A stretch of DNA of 64,000 bases from Antedon mediterranea (taxonomy: Eukaryota; Echinodermata; Crinoidea; Comatulida; Antedonidae), in assembly GCF_964355755.1 (NCBI RefSeq), contig NC_092678.1:5864922-5928921 (forward strand), given 5' to 3'. The notes under the pieces were generated by a model. It had not been told where the DNA came from. It did not search any database and worked only from the letters and a program-made list of their open reading frames with translations. The position numbers were made by a program, and so were the translations under genes. Positions within the stretch are counted from its first letter, which is position 1; each line of letters starts with the position of its first letter. Of the stretch, positions 36,501-49,274 are shown one piece after another.

Positions 36501-36750
36501 GGAGCAACAATAAGGTAATTCATAGAGGGCTTTATTTCAGATTCTCTAGTGTATTACCTTACTTGTAAAATAATAATATAAATTTATTGGCATAGACAAT
36601 CTAAACTGCCCAGTGATATTAATAAATTAATTTATGTACTGGTAAAGATGAGGAAATCTTTGAGAATGAACAAAACTGACCAAACTAAGATTCAAAACCA
36701 GGAACCTTCTGCTTGATATGCAGACATCGTACCTTCAGATAGGTACAATA
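33560..36750. other. AT-rich non-coding stretch
   Basis: No exon is supported. It contains a fragment of the stapled repeat at 34870-34915 ('TACCTGGATAAACCGTCAAT') and, at its end, a tRNA-like SINE remnant (36690-36745). Frames at 35022-35228, 36049-36237 and 36327-36518 are short and featureless. Confidence 0.5.
36690..36745 (-). repeat. tRNA-like SINE remnant, minus strand
   Basis: The minus strand reads 'CTGAAGGTACGATGTCTGCA', then 'TATCAAGCAGAAGG', then 'TTCCTGGTTTTGAATCTTAG': a tRNA-like order with a decayed B box. Related to 17255-17350. Confidence 0.45.
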
Positions 36751-36754
36751 TTCC

Positions 36755-36870
36755 AATTCTACTACTTTATTAGGGGACACCTCTGTTAGAGGGCACCTCT
36801 ATTAGAGGGTCATAACACTATGGTCAATCCCTATTCAGATGTCCCTTTTACAGGAAGGGATTCCAACTGA
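36755..36870. repeat. 'Stripe' dispersed repeat, copy 4
   Basis: 'TTTATTAGGGGACACCTCTG', 'ACCTCTATTAGAGGGTC', 'CACTATGGTCAATCCCTATT' and 'CAGATGTCCCTTTTAC' follow the order of the family seen at 345-545. Confidence 0.55.
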
Positions 36871-37934
36871 TGATTTTATCGCTTTTTGACTATCATAGGC
36901 TTTCACGTAGCAAGTGCCGTTAAGGTATGGCCTTGTTTAGCGTCCAATAAATATTCAATGTTCTTAACTAATTGAAAAGGGAAATATTGTGCAGTTACTA
37001 GCATAGTTTTTTCTTTTTAAAATCCATTATGTTTTGGTTATTGATTATTTCTACTTTCAACTAGATACAAATACTTTTGTTAATGTTTTTACAACAATGA
37101 CAAATAGCGACAGAAGATAAAGTTCAGTAAACATTACTATCAATTATAAAGAGCGCTACATTCCTGTAAAAGCAAAAGCCGAGATGATCCATACTGTACA
37201 AACAGAAGATGTTTCTTTTATTCAATATTCTGCTAACTATGGCATCTCAGTACGAAAACTAGTGCAGTCTACGAGCAGACAACTTAAAGGATGCGAAACA
37301 GGATTTCCTTAATAAGGTACATAAAAACGTAATTTACGATTCCTGTCTGTGACTACTAAAATACTTAGTACCATCGCTCCGAGTTATTTATGCCTATTCG
37401 TATTATATTACATAGGAACGCAGGTTGAACTCAATGTGTTTCTCCCATTTCCACAACATCCATCTTATTACCTATGCACAGGTGTTTCTTCGATGAAGAA
37501 TTTGACCTTTGACCCTCAGGATGTTCACGACCTTGTCGACCCGTAGGGAACATTCCAGCACTAATGGTAATCAGATTGTATCTGTGACAAACAGTGAAAG
37601 TGTTAAGATATTAGATCAACTGTACACAACACTTAGCCCCTGAACAAACAACGAAACTATCAATATTACACAGCGGAAGTTTTGTTTTACTAACAAATCT
37701 GAAAATGTGATTTAGACGATAAATATAATGAACAAAACACAAAATCAGTAATTTCCAAAAGCACCAGTAGCCTATATGATATTAAAATAGGAGGGCCTAA
37801 AAGCTGTGAAATTAAGTGCTGATCTTAGTCTAATGTTTTGTCTGTGTTGCAAAATATCCACCTATGAAAACACTACATTTTAAACCTTACCACTGGATTG
37901 ATTATACTTTCCATATATAACTGTCTTGGGTTCA

Positions 37935-38032
37935 ACAATAGGTACTGGAAAGTGCCTATATGCCAGACAATAGGAAATACAAAGCACATATTGTCCTCTG
38001 TTGACAATAGGCACTTTCCAATAGGGTACCAT
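37935..38032. repeat. Imperfect palindrome with 13-bp exact arms
   Basis: GGAAAGTGCCTAT (37947-37959) is matched by ATAGGCACTTTCC (38007-38019). Pairing continues loosely both ways (GGTAC outside, GCACATATTGTC against GACAATAGG inside). It is probably a foldback element or hairpin RNA candidate of about 95 bases. Confidence 0.6.
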
Positions 38033-38224
38033 TCATTCCTATAACCTATGAAATGTGGGGTGCGGTCACAGACACATTGTTTAGATCTTAAGGTCTAGAA
38101 CCAATTATACAATTACAATACTCAATACATTTCCTATAGTACTGACACAACAGCCTTATTTGCACTGCACAGAAATATACAAACATACTGGTTCCAGCCT
38201 ACTGTATTTTTTAACTACTAATTA

Positions 38225-38430
38225 ACAATAAATATCCTAGATTTATATAGCACATAAACGTCATTAAAGCTCTGTACATACATTATTTAAAAAACAACTA
38301 ATTCAAATAAACAGACAAAACAAAACAGTATTGCCAGAAAAACTCAAACCACATGCTCGTAATTAACCAGGGGTCAGTACAAGTAGTGTCTTCAATAATG
38401 CATAGACATCCATTGCCTGTTAATTTTGGA
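38225..38430 (-). repeat. SINE fragment, GCTATATAAATCTAGGATA tail
   Basis: On the minus strand the end reads 'CAGAGCTTTAATGACGTTTA' then TGTGCTATATAAATCTAGGATA-like sequence, the same tail type as the SINE at 14382-14678, diverged. The tRNA head is not recognisable. Confidence 0.5.
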
Positions 38431-38940
38431 AAGAGGATGATAATGATACATAACAAACATTGCTATATAAACAATTAACTACGTACTATAATAATATTAT
38501 ATGTTTAAATAGACCACTGAACAAACAACAATATCTACCTATCTTTTATATTGCCTGCAATGGATTCTAATAAAAGGTATAGTGGAATAATTATAAATAC
38601 TATAAATTAAAGTCAGTTACGAAACAAACATATAAAATTTCAAATGCTGACATCACACCTATATAAATAACCTCATAAATAAATCAACAAATAGTTCTAT
38701 AGTGTTATTCAGTTAAAATATAATGAATTCTGAGGTATTAAAGCTACTTCCGAAATACGAACACCCAAAGTAAACAATGTTATGGTATCCGACAACAATG
38801 AAACCGGTTCAGTTGATACTTTATGTTTACAGTGAACCCACTATGACCTTTTCTAATAAGTGCAGGAATTATGCATTTTGTAATTTACAGGAAACTGAAA
38901 ACATTAAAGGGACACTTTACTGTGAAACTAACGGAAAAAA

Positions 38941-39664
38941 CCTTCTAAGTTCCCTCCCCCTTTGAAGTTCCCCTTCTAAGTTTCCCCTTCTAAGGTTCCC
39001 CTCCCCCTTCTAAGTTTCCCTTCTAAGTACCCCCTCCTTCTAAGTTCCCCCTCCTTCTAAGTTTCCCTTCTAAGTTTCCCCCTTCTAAGTTTCCCCCTCC
39101 TTCTAAGTTTCCCTCTCCTTCTAAGTTTCCCCCTTCTAAGTTTCCCCCTTCTAAGTTTTCCCCTTCTAAGTTTTCCCCCTTCTAAGTTTTCCCCCCCTTC
39201 TAAGTTTTCCCCCCCTTCTAAGTTTTCCCTCCCTTCTAAGTTTTCCCTCCCTTCTAAGTTCCCCCTCCCTTCTAAGTTTTCCCTCCCTTCTAAGTTCCCC
39301 CTCCCTTCTAAGTTCCCCCTCCCTTCTAAGTTCTCCCTCACTTCTAAGTTCCCCCTCCCTTCTAAGTTCCCCTTCTAAGTTCTTCCCCCTCCTTCTAAGT
39401 TCCTCCCCTTCTAAGTTCCTCCCCTTCTAAGTTCCTCCCCTTCTAAGTTCCTCCCCTTCTAAGTTCCTCCCCTTCTAAGTTCCTCCCCTTCTAAGTTCCT
39501 CCCCTTCTAAGTTCCTCCCCTTCTAAGTTCCCTCTCCACCCTTCTAAGTTCCTCCCCTTCTAAGTTCCCTCTCCACCCTTCTAAGTTCCTCCCCTTCTAA
39601 GTTCCTCCCCTTCTAAGTTCCCTCTCCACCCTTCTAAGTTTTCCCCCTTCTAAGTTTCCCTCTC
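38941..39664. repeat. CTTCTAAGTTCCCC minisatellite, 720 bp, strongly strand-asymmetric
   Basis: More than forty tandem units have a fixed core CTTCTAAGTT and a variable C/T linker (CCCC, TCCTCCC, CCCTCTCCACC). Blocks of identical units are visible, such as a run of CTTCTAAGTTCCTCCC from about 39385 to 39530, showing local homogenisation. The plus strand is almost wholly pyrimidine apart from AAG. A 94-codon minus frame of LEGRGN / KLRRG repeats (39057-39341) only reflects the units. Confidence 0.95.
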
Positions 39665-39827
39665 ATATATAGTTTGTATCATAATATACAGGAAAGAAAT
39701 AAAAGTTGCTAAACTTAACACACCTCCTCTCACTGGGTCAATTCTGGAGAAATCAAAATTACAATTGAGTCATCACTTGATACGTGATATTCGAGGAAGT
39801 TATTTCGAGAAAAAAGTTTACCTTTAG

Positions 39828-39985
39828 ACACGGTTCACACTAGGACAAAAAAGTAATCTAACCAATCACAAGAGACACATTGGATGGGCTATCACTTCTA
39901 TAGCGAAACAACGCTTCTGGTATCAGCTTCTAGAGTGAACCAAGCTTCTGGTATCAACTTCTAGAGTGAACCAAGCTTCTGGTAC
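39828..39985. mobile_element. Decayed MITE of the TTCACACTAG / GTGAACCAAGCTT type
   Basis: It starts 'CACGGTTCACACTAGGACAA', contains 'TAACCAATCACAAGAGACAC', and ends with two tandem copies of a 33-base piece, 'CTTCTAGAGTGAACCAAGCT' followed by TCTGGTATCAA. The inverted ends and CCAATCAC core tie it to 22252-22423. Confidence 0.55.
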
Positions 39986-40459
39986 TGTATAACTAATCAA
40001 CTCAACCTTACCTTATGGTCAAAGTAAAACTAAAAATAGTTTATGGCATCCAAACAACAAATCATATTATTTAAAAACCACATTTAACATTTGTTGGTAT
40101 CTGTCCAATAACTGTTGCCAAGAAGTCATATTTCTCCACCTTTTTCTTTGCCGCAAAACAGTAACCTAGACATGGTGGTAGGCTTTCCTGTTTTTGAGTC
40201 ATAGCCATGGTTCTAGCATTACATTCAGTTTCTGGAGGGTTTCTGGATGGTCTGTAATTAAAGCTACTCTATCCAATATCATTAACACTAATTACTAATC
40301 AAAACTAATCCTATTACAACATGACAAAGACATAATTATGAGTTGATTAGTTTTAATAATGCTAGACAACCTTCATTCAGAAATCTGTCCATTCATACAG
40401 ATATTAGCAAAATTAACTTTATATAAGAAAAAAAATATTTGTTTAATTTTTAAGGCCAG

Positions 40460-40503
40460 TTTCTGCTGCAAATAAATTACCTCTTTTTTATTTGCAGCAG
40501 AAA
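40460..40503. repeat. Perfect 17-bp hairpin
   Basis: TTTCTGCTGCAAATAAA (40460-40476) and TTTATTTGCAGCAGAAA (40487-40503) are exact complements around a 10-base loop TTACCTCTTT. Either a palindrome from a foldback element or a small hairpin RNA. Confidence 0.75.
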
Positions 40504-41199
40504 AAAAGCAGTATATGCCGGTTACCTGAGTAACCTACCTGAAAATGGGACAGTCCACAACCACACCTATATCAATGTTATTTCACCTCTGGTCTTATAG
40601 GATGGCAGGGAAGTGTTAAGCCAAACAAATGGTACAATAAACTATATCCACTATACTGTTGGTTTGTGTAGTTATTTTGATAAATGTTAGGGAGCTGGTC
40701 TATCTGTCCTACACACATACCTGTACATCTATAAGGTCCAGACCTAATCCCGAATCTGCGAAACTGCGATTCAATACAATAAAAGATGGCCTCCAGATAC
40801 AATATATAGTTGACTCAGAACATTGCCAAATATTTTCTGTCTGTAGTCCATGACCTGTCAACAATTATTATTATGATAGTATATTCGTGTCTGTCCGTTT
40901 TAATCCAACACGGAACCAAAAATTAAAGCAGGATCAACAACAATAATCCAAATTCCATTTCCGAAGGATTTGTTTAGAAAAATATCATTGCAAGGATTTG
41001 CTATAATTTGTTTGCATTCAAATTGGATTCCTGATAAATAAATTCAAAAGATTTAAATTGATTCAACCTTTAGGTTGGTAAAAATCCAATTTATTGTTAA
41101 TTTGTTCGTACTATAATTTCTATATAAACTTACGTAGAAATACAATCTATTTTCCCAACAGGAAACTATTATAAATTCAGATTTTCATTAAAGGTCACA

Positions 41200-41600
41200 G
41201 ATGAAAATTAAAAACCATCTTAAGGATGTCCAGTTTTTGGTGAGATATTTCGGGCCAGTCCAAGGGTTTCCAGTTTGTTGAGAAACTGCGGGTGGTCAGT
41301 CCTAATTTCCAAATGTAGAGGGAGGCCTAGGATCCACTTCCACCACAAAAATATACACACAAACCAATAATGGTGTTAGTAGTCAGTCTAATTACAATTA
41401 GTGCAGCTTAACAGGATAAACAGACATAGGCAAAGATATGGTGAGATATGCATTGGCATGTTCACGGACAATACCATTGTCTTTGAAGGGAGTTTATACA
41501 TTTTTATTACTTCTGGATTCATGTTGTATGTACAAGTATATATGTAAAAGGCTAACATTGGTTTATCCATGTAAGTTGGCACGAAATAGACTGGCCTATT
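41200..41600. repeat. Stapled-repeat relative and unassigned GC-richer sequence
   Basis: 'CAAACCAATAATGGTGTTAG' and TAGTCAGTC resemble the outer part of the copy at 52560-52740 ('CAAACCAGAAATGGTGTTGG'), and 'TTGGTTTATCCATGTAAGTT' near 41560 matches the family's other end. The middle is unassigned, including the 75-codon plus frame at 41438-41665. Confidence 0.4.
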
Positions 41601-42779
41601 TCATTAATTTTACAATACAACTACTTAAGAAATTGACATGTTCAACTGTACTATATTTTCTATGATGCCACAACAACTGGCTTGTTACTTATGAATGAAT
41701 AAATTATATTTAATTCAATTATTCAAGTTACGAAATAATTCAATGTATGGAATTTCATGAATGTTAAATGATTTATAAGGCTACTACTAATCATTAGATA
41801 TTAAAGAATAAATAACATCCATAAATAATCATAAAAGCATAATTCCAAAGGGAATAAATACATATTGTAGTATTTTAAAAGTTTTCTATTATAATTTTTT
41901 GATAAAAGTATGTTTATTTTGTTTCACTTAATAAATAAAACATTTAAGTTAAATTGATTTAATTCTCTTCATTTCCACATCTGGCATTATCTGTTAGTGT
42001 ACATGTTATACATGCATCACATTACATGTTTAGTTAATGTTATATACTGTAGGCTTTAAAACAGGTGTCACATGTGATACTAATGTGACATTGCATTGTA
42101 CAATTTGGACAAATTAAAGAAACTTTACAAATAAAGTATAAGTTTACACAGTAAAAAATGCACGATAAAAATATGTATACTGTAGTTGTTACTATAAAGA
42201 TGAAATTATCAGAGGAAATAAATGGTTAAAAATTTATGAGACATGCATGTTGCCATTATTATTTGATTACCTTAATTATGTCATAATTCTAAACGTCATG
42301 TGACCTTGTGTAGATACAGTAGACTAATTTACATAATGTTCAATAAGATTATTACTGGATAATTGATGTTTTTTTGAGGTTTTATATAAATTTTTATCTA
42401 CAGTAGACCCACCCTGAATTAAGGTAAACCTTTAGAATCCAACTAACTGTCCAAAAAATTGATTTTATACCATAAAAAATAAAATAAAAACACACTAAAT
42501 ACATATTGCGAGACATAATCAATTTGAAAAATCATGTCTTTTAAAATCACATTGAATATTAAACTTGCCAGAAGCATTGATCTATTTTGTCAAGCGCCTA
42601 CAGACGTAGACATCATTGATTTTAATAAAGGGTCGTAGGTCGCCAAGCTAGGCGTTATATTTATGTACTGAAAAAACACTGCAACTTTTTGTAGCATCAA
42701 ATTTATTGATTTTAATTCCACGCTGTATAATACTAATTATACAATATGTCAGAGGTGCTAGGCAAAGAATGGGTGGGGT

Positions 42780-43125
42780 CATATAGCTGAAAATACAAAA
42801 ACCAACGGGAGTTGGTAGACTATGAATGATGCTTATCTGGATAAACCGACAATAGCCTAATCTTCTTTAAGAATGAATAATTGAAAAGTTAAATTCATTG
42901 AACATCCCTCTCAATAAATGGTACAGTCAAAGACCCATATACTCAAGCATCCTCACAAATCACCATTAACATTTCTTTTTTGAAATATGGAAGATATGTA
43001 TCTAAAGCTATTGTTTTAGACTATACTATTTATAGAGAGGGGTGTTCAAATAATTCTACAAGTTATATCAAACGCCTCAAGGAGAATAGGTTAGTATCGG
43101 TTTATCCAGGTAAACTACTGTATAT
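42780..43125. repeat. Stapled foldback repeat, two facing copies
   Basis: The left copy has 'TTATCTGGATAAACCGACAA' and ends 'CTCTCAATAAATGGTACAGT'. The right copy reads in the opposite sense: 'GACTATACTATTTATAGAGA' to 'TCGGTTTATCCAGGTAAACT'. They make an inverted pair about 300 bases across. Confidence 0.6.
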
Positions 43126-43499
43126 TAACATAATCTTTAATAATTTATTTGTTTGTGCAGTATTGTTCTGTATTTCTTAAATTATTCACAGTTTTCTAGT
43201 TTCAATACCAAATTGAAAACCAATTATGGCTTGAATCGCTTTCACAAACTGTAACGACCAAAGATTATCCTTCAATAAATAAATAATAATCTACTAGGCT
43301 TGTTAAAAATCTATAAGTTGAGATTACTAATGAGAATTCAAGGTAAAGTAGTTAATGGATTCTTAAAAGGAGATAGTTACAGACTTACAAATGATATACA
43401 AATAATGTCCAATACACAACGCCAATCTTGACTTATCTAGCGTCCTCTAGTGGTGGAAGATGCCTGTTTCGGTTTATCCATGTAAGCTATGCATGAAAA

Positions 43500-46400
43500 T
43501 TACGCTTGTATAAAGTATCGAAAAAGCAAGCTTTTAATGTTTACCAATCTCAGTTAAATTCTCAATATTATACAACCATTTCTGCAGAGAGAATAATAAC
43601 ATGCACGTTCCTGACTGACTACTGAAGCAGAGCTGGTTCACATCATATTAACTTTATAAACAGCTGACAAAATACTGATGGATACTTTGGCCCCAAATTC
43701 TAAATGACTGGATATATATTAGGAGAACTTAATGTTTTCATCACTTAAGAAACACAAACCAAGACGCCTTGGCTGAATCTCAACTGAATTGACGAGCAAC
43801 ATTGAACAGAATTTATAATGGAGAATGTCTGCGAAACAAGTTATTAAGTAACAGATAAATCTATTCCTATGTATACATTATATTTGATGCAGCATTTATG
43901 TAATTCATCTTTTCACTAAATTACAACTATTACACTATTCAGAAAAAACTACAGACAAATCAAAGTCCTTCGTTTACGTAGATGAAAAGCGAAGATAACT
44001 GCTCACATTTCACAATAAAAGAGTTCAATTTCAAACAAACTGACAATGTAATATATTGCTTGCGGCTGGAAATTGATGGTTGAAAGTTTAAATTACAAAA
44101 TAGTTAACAAATTTTAATTCAAAATTTACATTTATTTTTCTAAAGAGAAAAATGAAAACATTACGCCATGTAGTAGAGGAAATACATTGAATAGCATTTT
44201 TACCCGAGGCACCATCTCTCAGACATAAAGTTTAAGTTATCTATAACAAGACAACTATCTAGGCTCATGCTAGACATTGAGAATGTCGCCAACCGTGATT
44301 ATAACTTATTAAATGATTTAATGGCAAACAGATTTGTTCTTAAGCACGTATATGTTGAATAAAAAGTTACGTAAGAAATGTTGTAAGCTCTTTTCAAATT
44401 CAAACTTGCTATTTACTATTTAGGGATCAATTGACCACGACCAGGACGCTTCACGATCAATGAGGAATTTTCTTGAAGAGAGACCGGACACTGAGTATGC
44501 CAGCTAAAATTTCCTGCTATCATGGGCCTTCCTAGAAATATTCTTAAAATGTTATTGTTAAATGAATATCATCAGTAGACTCATCAGTTCTCCTTCTTTT
44601 TGTTCTGACATTTTTTGTGTCAGAATATTCTTCTTTTAACTATTCCACTCCATATCATTATTATATTAATATTTTATTAATACCATCTAGGGAGTGAAAG
44701 GTCAACCTTTATTGCTATATAACCTACAAATTAGATGAAATATTTCAGTTAACACTACTGTAAGATCCATATTCTAAATCAAGTTATCATATTTTCCATT
44801 ATCAGTGATATCTTCTTTTCACAAGGTTAAAATTTACATGAAATATCATGTAAAATCGATAGCAGGAAATATCTGAATGTACTGTACGATACATTCACTG
44901 CAATAAACAGCCCGTTTATCAACAAATCTTATGCTTACAGTAAGCTTATGCATATACACGATTTAAAAAAGTTTTAAAAATGTATGGATACTGAAGTAAC
45001 TGCAGTAAAATAAATTTGATCCATAAGCCAAACTAAAACAGAAATACTGTAAATATTTTTTGGAATGGATGTCATTCAAAGTATTAAAAAATGAAGGGTT
45101 TTATTAAACATTGGGGAAATATTCTCAAATATCTCAAAGCTCCATCAAAATTCAACATTTCATACATAAATTTATACAGTAGTGTCATATTTCTTGAACA
45201 TATTACATACATGTTGTGAATTTGATATTGGTTAAAAAAAAAAATATGTAGTAGAGAAAGGTCACATAGAGGTCACAAGCATCATTTCTGGAAATGAATT
45301 TATTTTCAGGTCACCGACGAGCATCATTTACAAATACGTTTGATGCGTCTAAACAAGCGTGATTAAATAAATGGGCTCGATTTAGTTAATGGTTCCTAAC
45401 AGGGCTAAACACAGTTAATTGAATCTAATTTTGTAAAAGTCGACTGGGCTAGCTCTGCCAAATTTCATTTCCTCAATAACTAATTACTGTATGGAAAAAC
45501 TAAACTCCTAAAAAAGTTGCTTGTTTCTTCTGCATAATGTCAAACAGCTTTATTTGAAAATATAAATATAAAACAAACTCTGAAAAAGCGAGACAAGCTA
45601 TTATTATCCAATATTTTAAACATTATTTGTTCAACTTCAGGAATATGTACCAACTATTTTCTTTTTATCTAAAATTATTACCAAGACTATTCTGTACCAA
45701 GCCATCACAAACTGTAAAGGTAGAAAATATTTTTCCGAGGATATTGTAAATCGTTGACAGCGTATCACATGGTACTGTAACTTAATAACTGCGGAGATTA
45801 GCATCCTGAGAAGATAGAGACAAGATGTTGGTTATTAGCTTGATTACGACAGCTCAATTGGACGCTCAAGAGTACAGTAGATTAGCAGACAACCACTTAC
45901 AGTCAAATTGTACTTTTATTGCATGTTTCTCCGCTCTGTATTTCAATACAATAAAACTCAATCATCATGTCTGCGTACCAAGCAGTGTCTATGACTGCCC
46001 ACTGGTTAAACCCAGGTGCACCTGAGCAGGGCCCACAGGAATATGAAGGCATTAAAATATGTCAAACCACGCATATGCTTACAGCACTGGTATCAAGGAT
46101 TTTTAAAGGGTTCTTTTTTTCCACAAAAGGAAAACAAAATCATTCACGAGTTAGGCTGTAATTAAGTCATCATTCATCATACCAAAACTAGGTGGGCTAA
46201 CTATCATTTAAGTATGAAAAGGCATACATACAGTACTCTGAACCAGTAAAACCATGTGCGTCATTTTAGAATTGAACAAATGCTGTACAAGAATAGCCTT
46301 TTATCTTCTCATTTTTGGGTCACTAACCATGAGTAAAATAAAAGAGTATACTGTACTATATAGCTAAAAACAGACAATACCTGATCTAAATTATTTACAC

Positions 46401-47030
46401 CATAAAATATCAAATCCATTATCATAAAAAAAAAGCTTAATTCCACAACAAACAATCTCACCTTGGCTTATCAAATAAGCAGATACAATTTGCAATACCT
46501 CCTTCGAAGTAACACAACGGTCAGTTGAAAGTGACCATTGTCCAGATCACTTTAGATCCATTACCTGTACAATGCACAGGGTTAGTCTCTATTTGCAATG
46601 TCAACATCCCTGCCTTGTTAACGAATTTTGATGAGAAACGCGTTACCACGTTGCGGCTAATTCTTAGCAATACATCAATAATCGCAACGACTCTAATTGA
46701 ATTTCTCGTTGATTAATATCCTAACAGCATCGTCCACTAAAAATGTTGTAACCTCTCGTGAATTTCATAATCAAGACTGCTTCTTAAGTGTTTTTCTATA
46801 ATAATTTACCAATTTATTTTGATTACGAATGTGAATGTGCTAAGTTAATAAAAGCCGTATGTGATATTAACGTCATAAGTATGTAATTTTAACTTCATTT
46901 TGCCAATTTCGGTGAGCCGTACCTTTATTTATTAACAGCCTCCAGCCCAACTTGCAATGATGTTGCTTTGTTGGGTTAGCTAACATGTTTCTTTCGATGG
47001 TAAATCAACACATCCAATATATTACATTAC
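43500..47030. other. AT-rich non-coding stretch
   Basis: No exon, RNA gene or clear element was recognised. The short frames at 45825-46025, 45967-46161 and 46525-46716 carry no domain or convincing splice context. Confidence 0.5.
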
Positions 47031-47039
47031 GAGTGCTAG

Positions 47040-47235
47040 CTTACCTGGATAAACCAACAATAGCCCTTTCTCCTCAAAAATTGAGATATAACTCTAAAAG
47101 TATAAAATGTTATTGAATACCCCTCTCCACAAATGATATAGTCCATGAACTATGTCCTCAGGTGGGAGCCTCCCCATAAACTACTTTTCGAGTTATATCT
47201 CGCTCTTCGAGGAGAAAGGGCTATCAGTTTGCAAG
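47040..47235. mobile_element. Stapled foldback repeat, best complete copy
   Basis: The left arm is 'TTACCTGGATAAACCAACAA' then TAGCCCTTTCTCCTC and GAGATATAACTC. The right arm is 'GAGTTATATCTCGCTCTTCG' then AGGAGAAAGGGCTA. The arms pair over 30 or more bases around a core with 'AAATGATATAGTCCATGAAC'. This is the clearest member of the family; no flanking duplication is certain. Confidence 0.65.
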
Positions 47236-47239
47236 TTAC

Positions 47240-48790
47240 TATTCATCCAATTTAAGTGAAATTGTAATTAAAACTTAATACAAATTTACATAACTAATAT
47301 CATCATGTATAATTAGGGCTTCTTATAATTAGTTAATGCAAATATCCAAATAAGGTCACATGTTCAGATAATATCAGTTCGAAAATTACCATTCATCCAA
47401 TTTAAGTAAAATTGTCATTAAATATAAAATTTACATAACCAATAAAGACATCAAGCATAATTAGTTTATTCAAATATTCAAAGAAGGTCATAAGGTCAGA
47501 TATTAAATCAAAAGTTGTCATCTATCCAAATTTAAATTAAATTGTAATTAAATTTAAAATTTACATAACTAATAACTTTAAGACATCAAATATAATAAGG
47601 GCTCCTATTATGTAAATATTAAAAGGTTATAAGTTCAGATACAGTATCAGTTATAATTCTTATCGAAAGTTACTGTATATCTCTATAAGTTCATTACAAT
47701 AACTTATTAAAAATTATTAAGCAAATTGATTTACTAGATAAATAAGAATTCAAATAAGAAATACACTACTCCTGTACATTTAATTATACAAAATGTGTAC
47801 ATATACTATTACTTAAATGTTATATTTAAATAAATAATTGTAAAAAATGACAAAAACTGTGAACTCTCATGATACGTCATCCAGTAATAACTTGCCTTGC
47901 CTTTGTTTGTTTATTAGTTTATAACACGCTAAGTGTAATAAAAGCAACCCATTACATATTGTGTAAATGACAGTAAAACGATTAAAAGCATACAAAATAT
48001 TCCATACACGTTTAACTGGTGTAAAGGCCTTTTAAAGGTATTTCTTTACTATTTATTAGTATTATCTGTACTTTACAATAGGTACAGTAACACAATATTT
48101 AACAAAATGTAGGACAGGGGTAACTTTCCTTCAGTAGTGAGTGTAAATACTATGTGATAAGTTATTTGACAAAACCAATTGTCAGTTAATACAAGGTCAT
48201 AGGTTAAACTTGACTTTATTCAATAAATCTATGAATGTACACAACATTTTGTCATACGTTTATGATTCTCTTTATAATAAGCAAACTTACTGCTTAAAGA
48301 ACATTGACTTACTCTGCAATGTGAGTATTAAAATACAAATAAAACACAATAAAAAGCCCATGTTGCTGCCGTGTATTTACTATACAGTACAACTAACTGG
48401 AATTTGCTGGATTCGGTGCCATATCCCTATATTTAATTATAGTTTGGGCCTTTCTGCTCAGTTAAAATAATAAAATAGCTACATTTTTTGTTTCTATACT
48501 ACAAAACACATACTACTCTGGCCAATCTAAACTGAATCCTCATTTAAACTTTATAACCAAAAGTGTATGTTAACAAATATACTGTAGGTACAGTATTTTT
48601 TTATCATAAATTCAACTTTATAATTACCTTTTACACAGAGTGCTAACTTTGATCTTATCATGCACCGTTTAACTTGATTCTGGTGCTAACGTGGGTTGAA
48701 TACCACTTACAAACCAGTAAAGCCTAATAAGTTGTTTGTTTATTTCGTTTTCCGACAACCAAAAGGGATTAGTTCTATTGATACTATCAC
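47240..48790. other. AT-rich stretch with three loose repeats of a ~120-base segment
   Basis: 'ATTCATCCAATTTAAGTGAA' then ATTGTAATTAAA, TTTACATAACTAATA and 'AAGGTCACATGTTCAGATA' recurs near 47250, 47390 and 47520 with drift, then fades. The rest is unremarkable; the 86-codon plus frame at 48210-48470 has no domain. Confidence 0.5.
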
Positions 48791-48796
48791 AAGGCA

Positions 48797-48820
48797 GTTT
48801 CTTTCTTTCTTTCTTTCTTT
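48797..48820. repeat. CTTT microsatellite
   Basis: A short (CTTT)n tract of about five units. Simple repeat. Confidence 0.6.
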
Positions 48821-49039
48821 GTTAGTTAGTAATTTGTTGGTCTTTCAGGTGTGACAGTACTGTAAGTTACTGATATGATCAGTAAAACGTCATTAGCTGC
48901 TTACCATACATCTAAAATCCTGTAAATTTTGGGCTAGCAAATATCATGTGGGCTAGGAAATGTAATTAACTAACCTGTAGCCCTAGTCGGCTAGTTATCA
49001 GTGTTTAACTGATATTTAGGACGACACTGTACTCTGTGA

Positions 49040-49130
49040 AACGAATGAGAGGGGCAATACAACCAACTCCTATTCAGGGGACACCCCTACTATTGGGTCC
49101 TACTGTAAAGGTGCCACTTTAATAAGACAG
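49040..49130. repeat. 'Stripe' dispersed repeat, copy 5
   Basis: 'GAGAGGGGCAATACAACCAA', 'CTATTCAGGGGACACCCCTA' and 'GGTGCCACTTTAATAAGACA' belong to the same family as 345-545. Confidence 0.5.
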
Positions 49131-49274
49131 GGCCGAAATAATTAACTTTTACAGTAAACCGAATATCCTATACCTTTTGCATATTTGTACTTTTTAAATT
49201 TTAGGGCAGGGGACCCAAGCTAAATGAGTCTTCCACCAAAATTCCAATATGGGGTTAAATTACCCTGTATACAG

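Noticed and set aside
39057-39341. 94-codon minus frame with LEGRGN / KLRRG repeats
   Set aside because: It is only the CTTCTAAGTTCCCC minisatellite read in translation; frame and unit change part-way.
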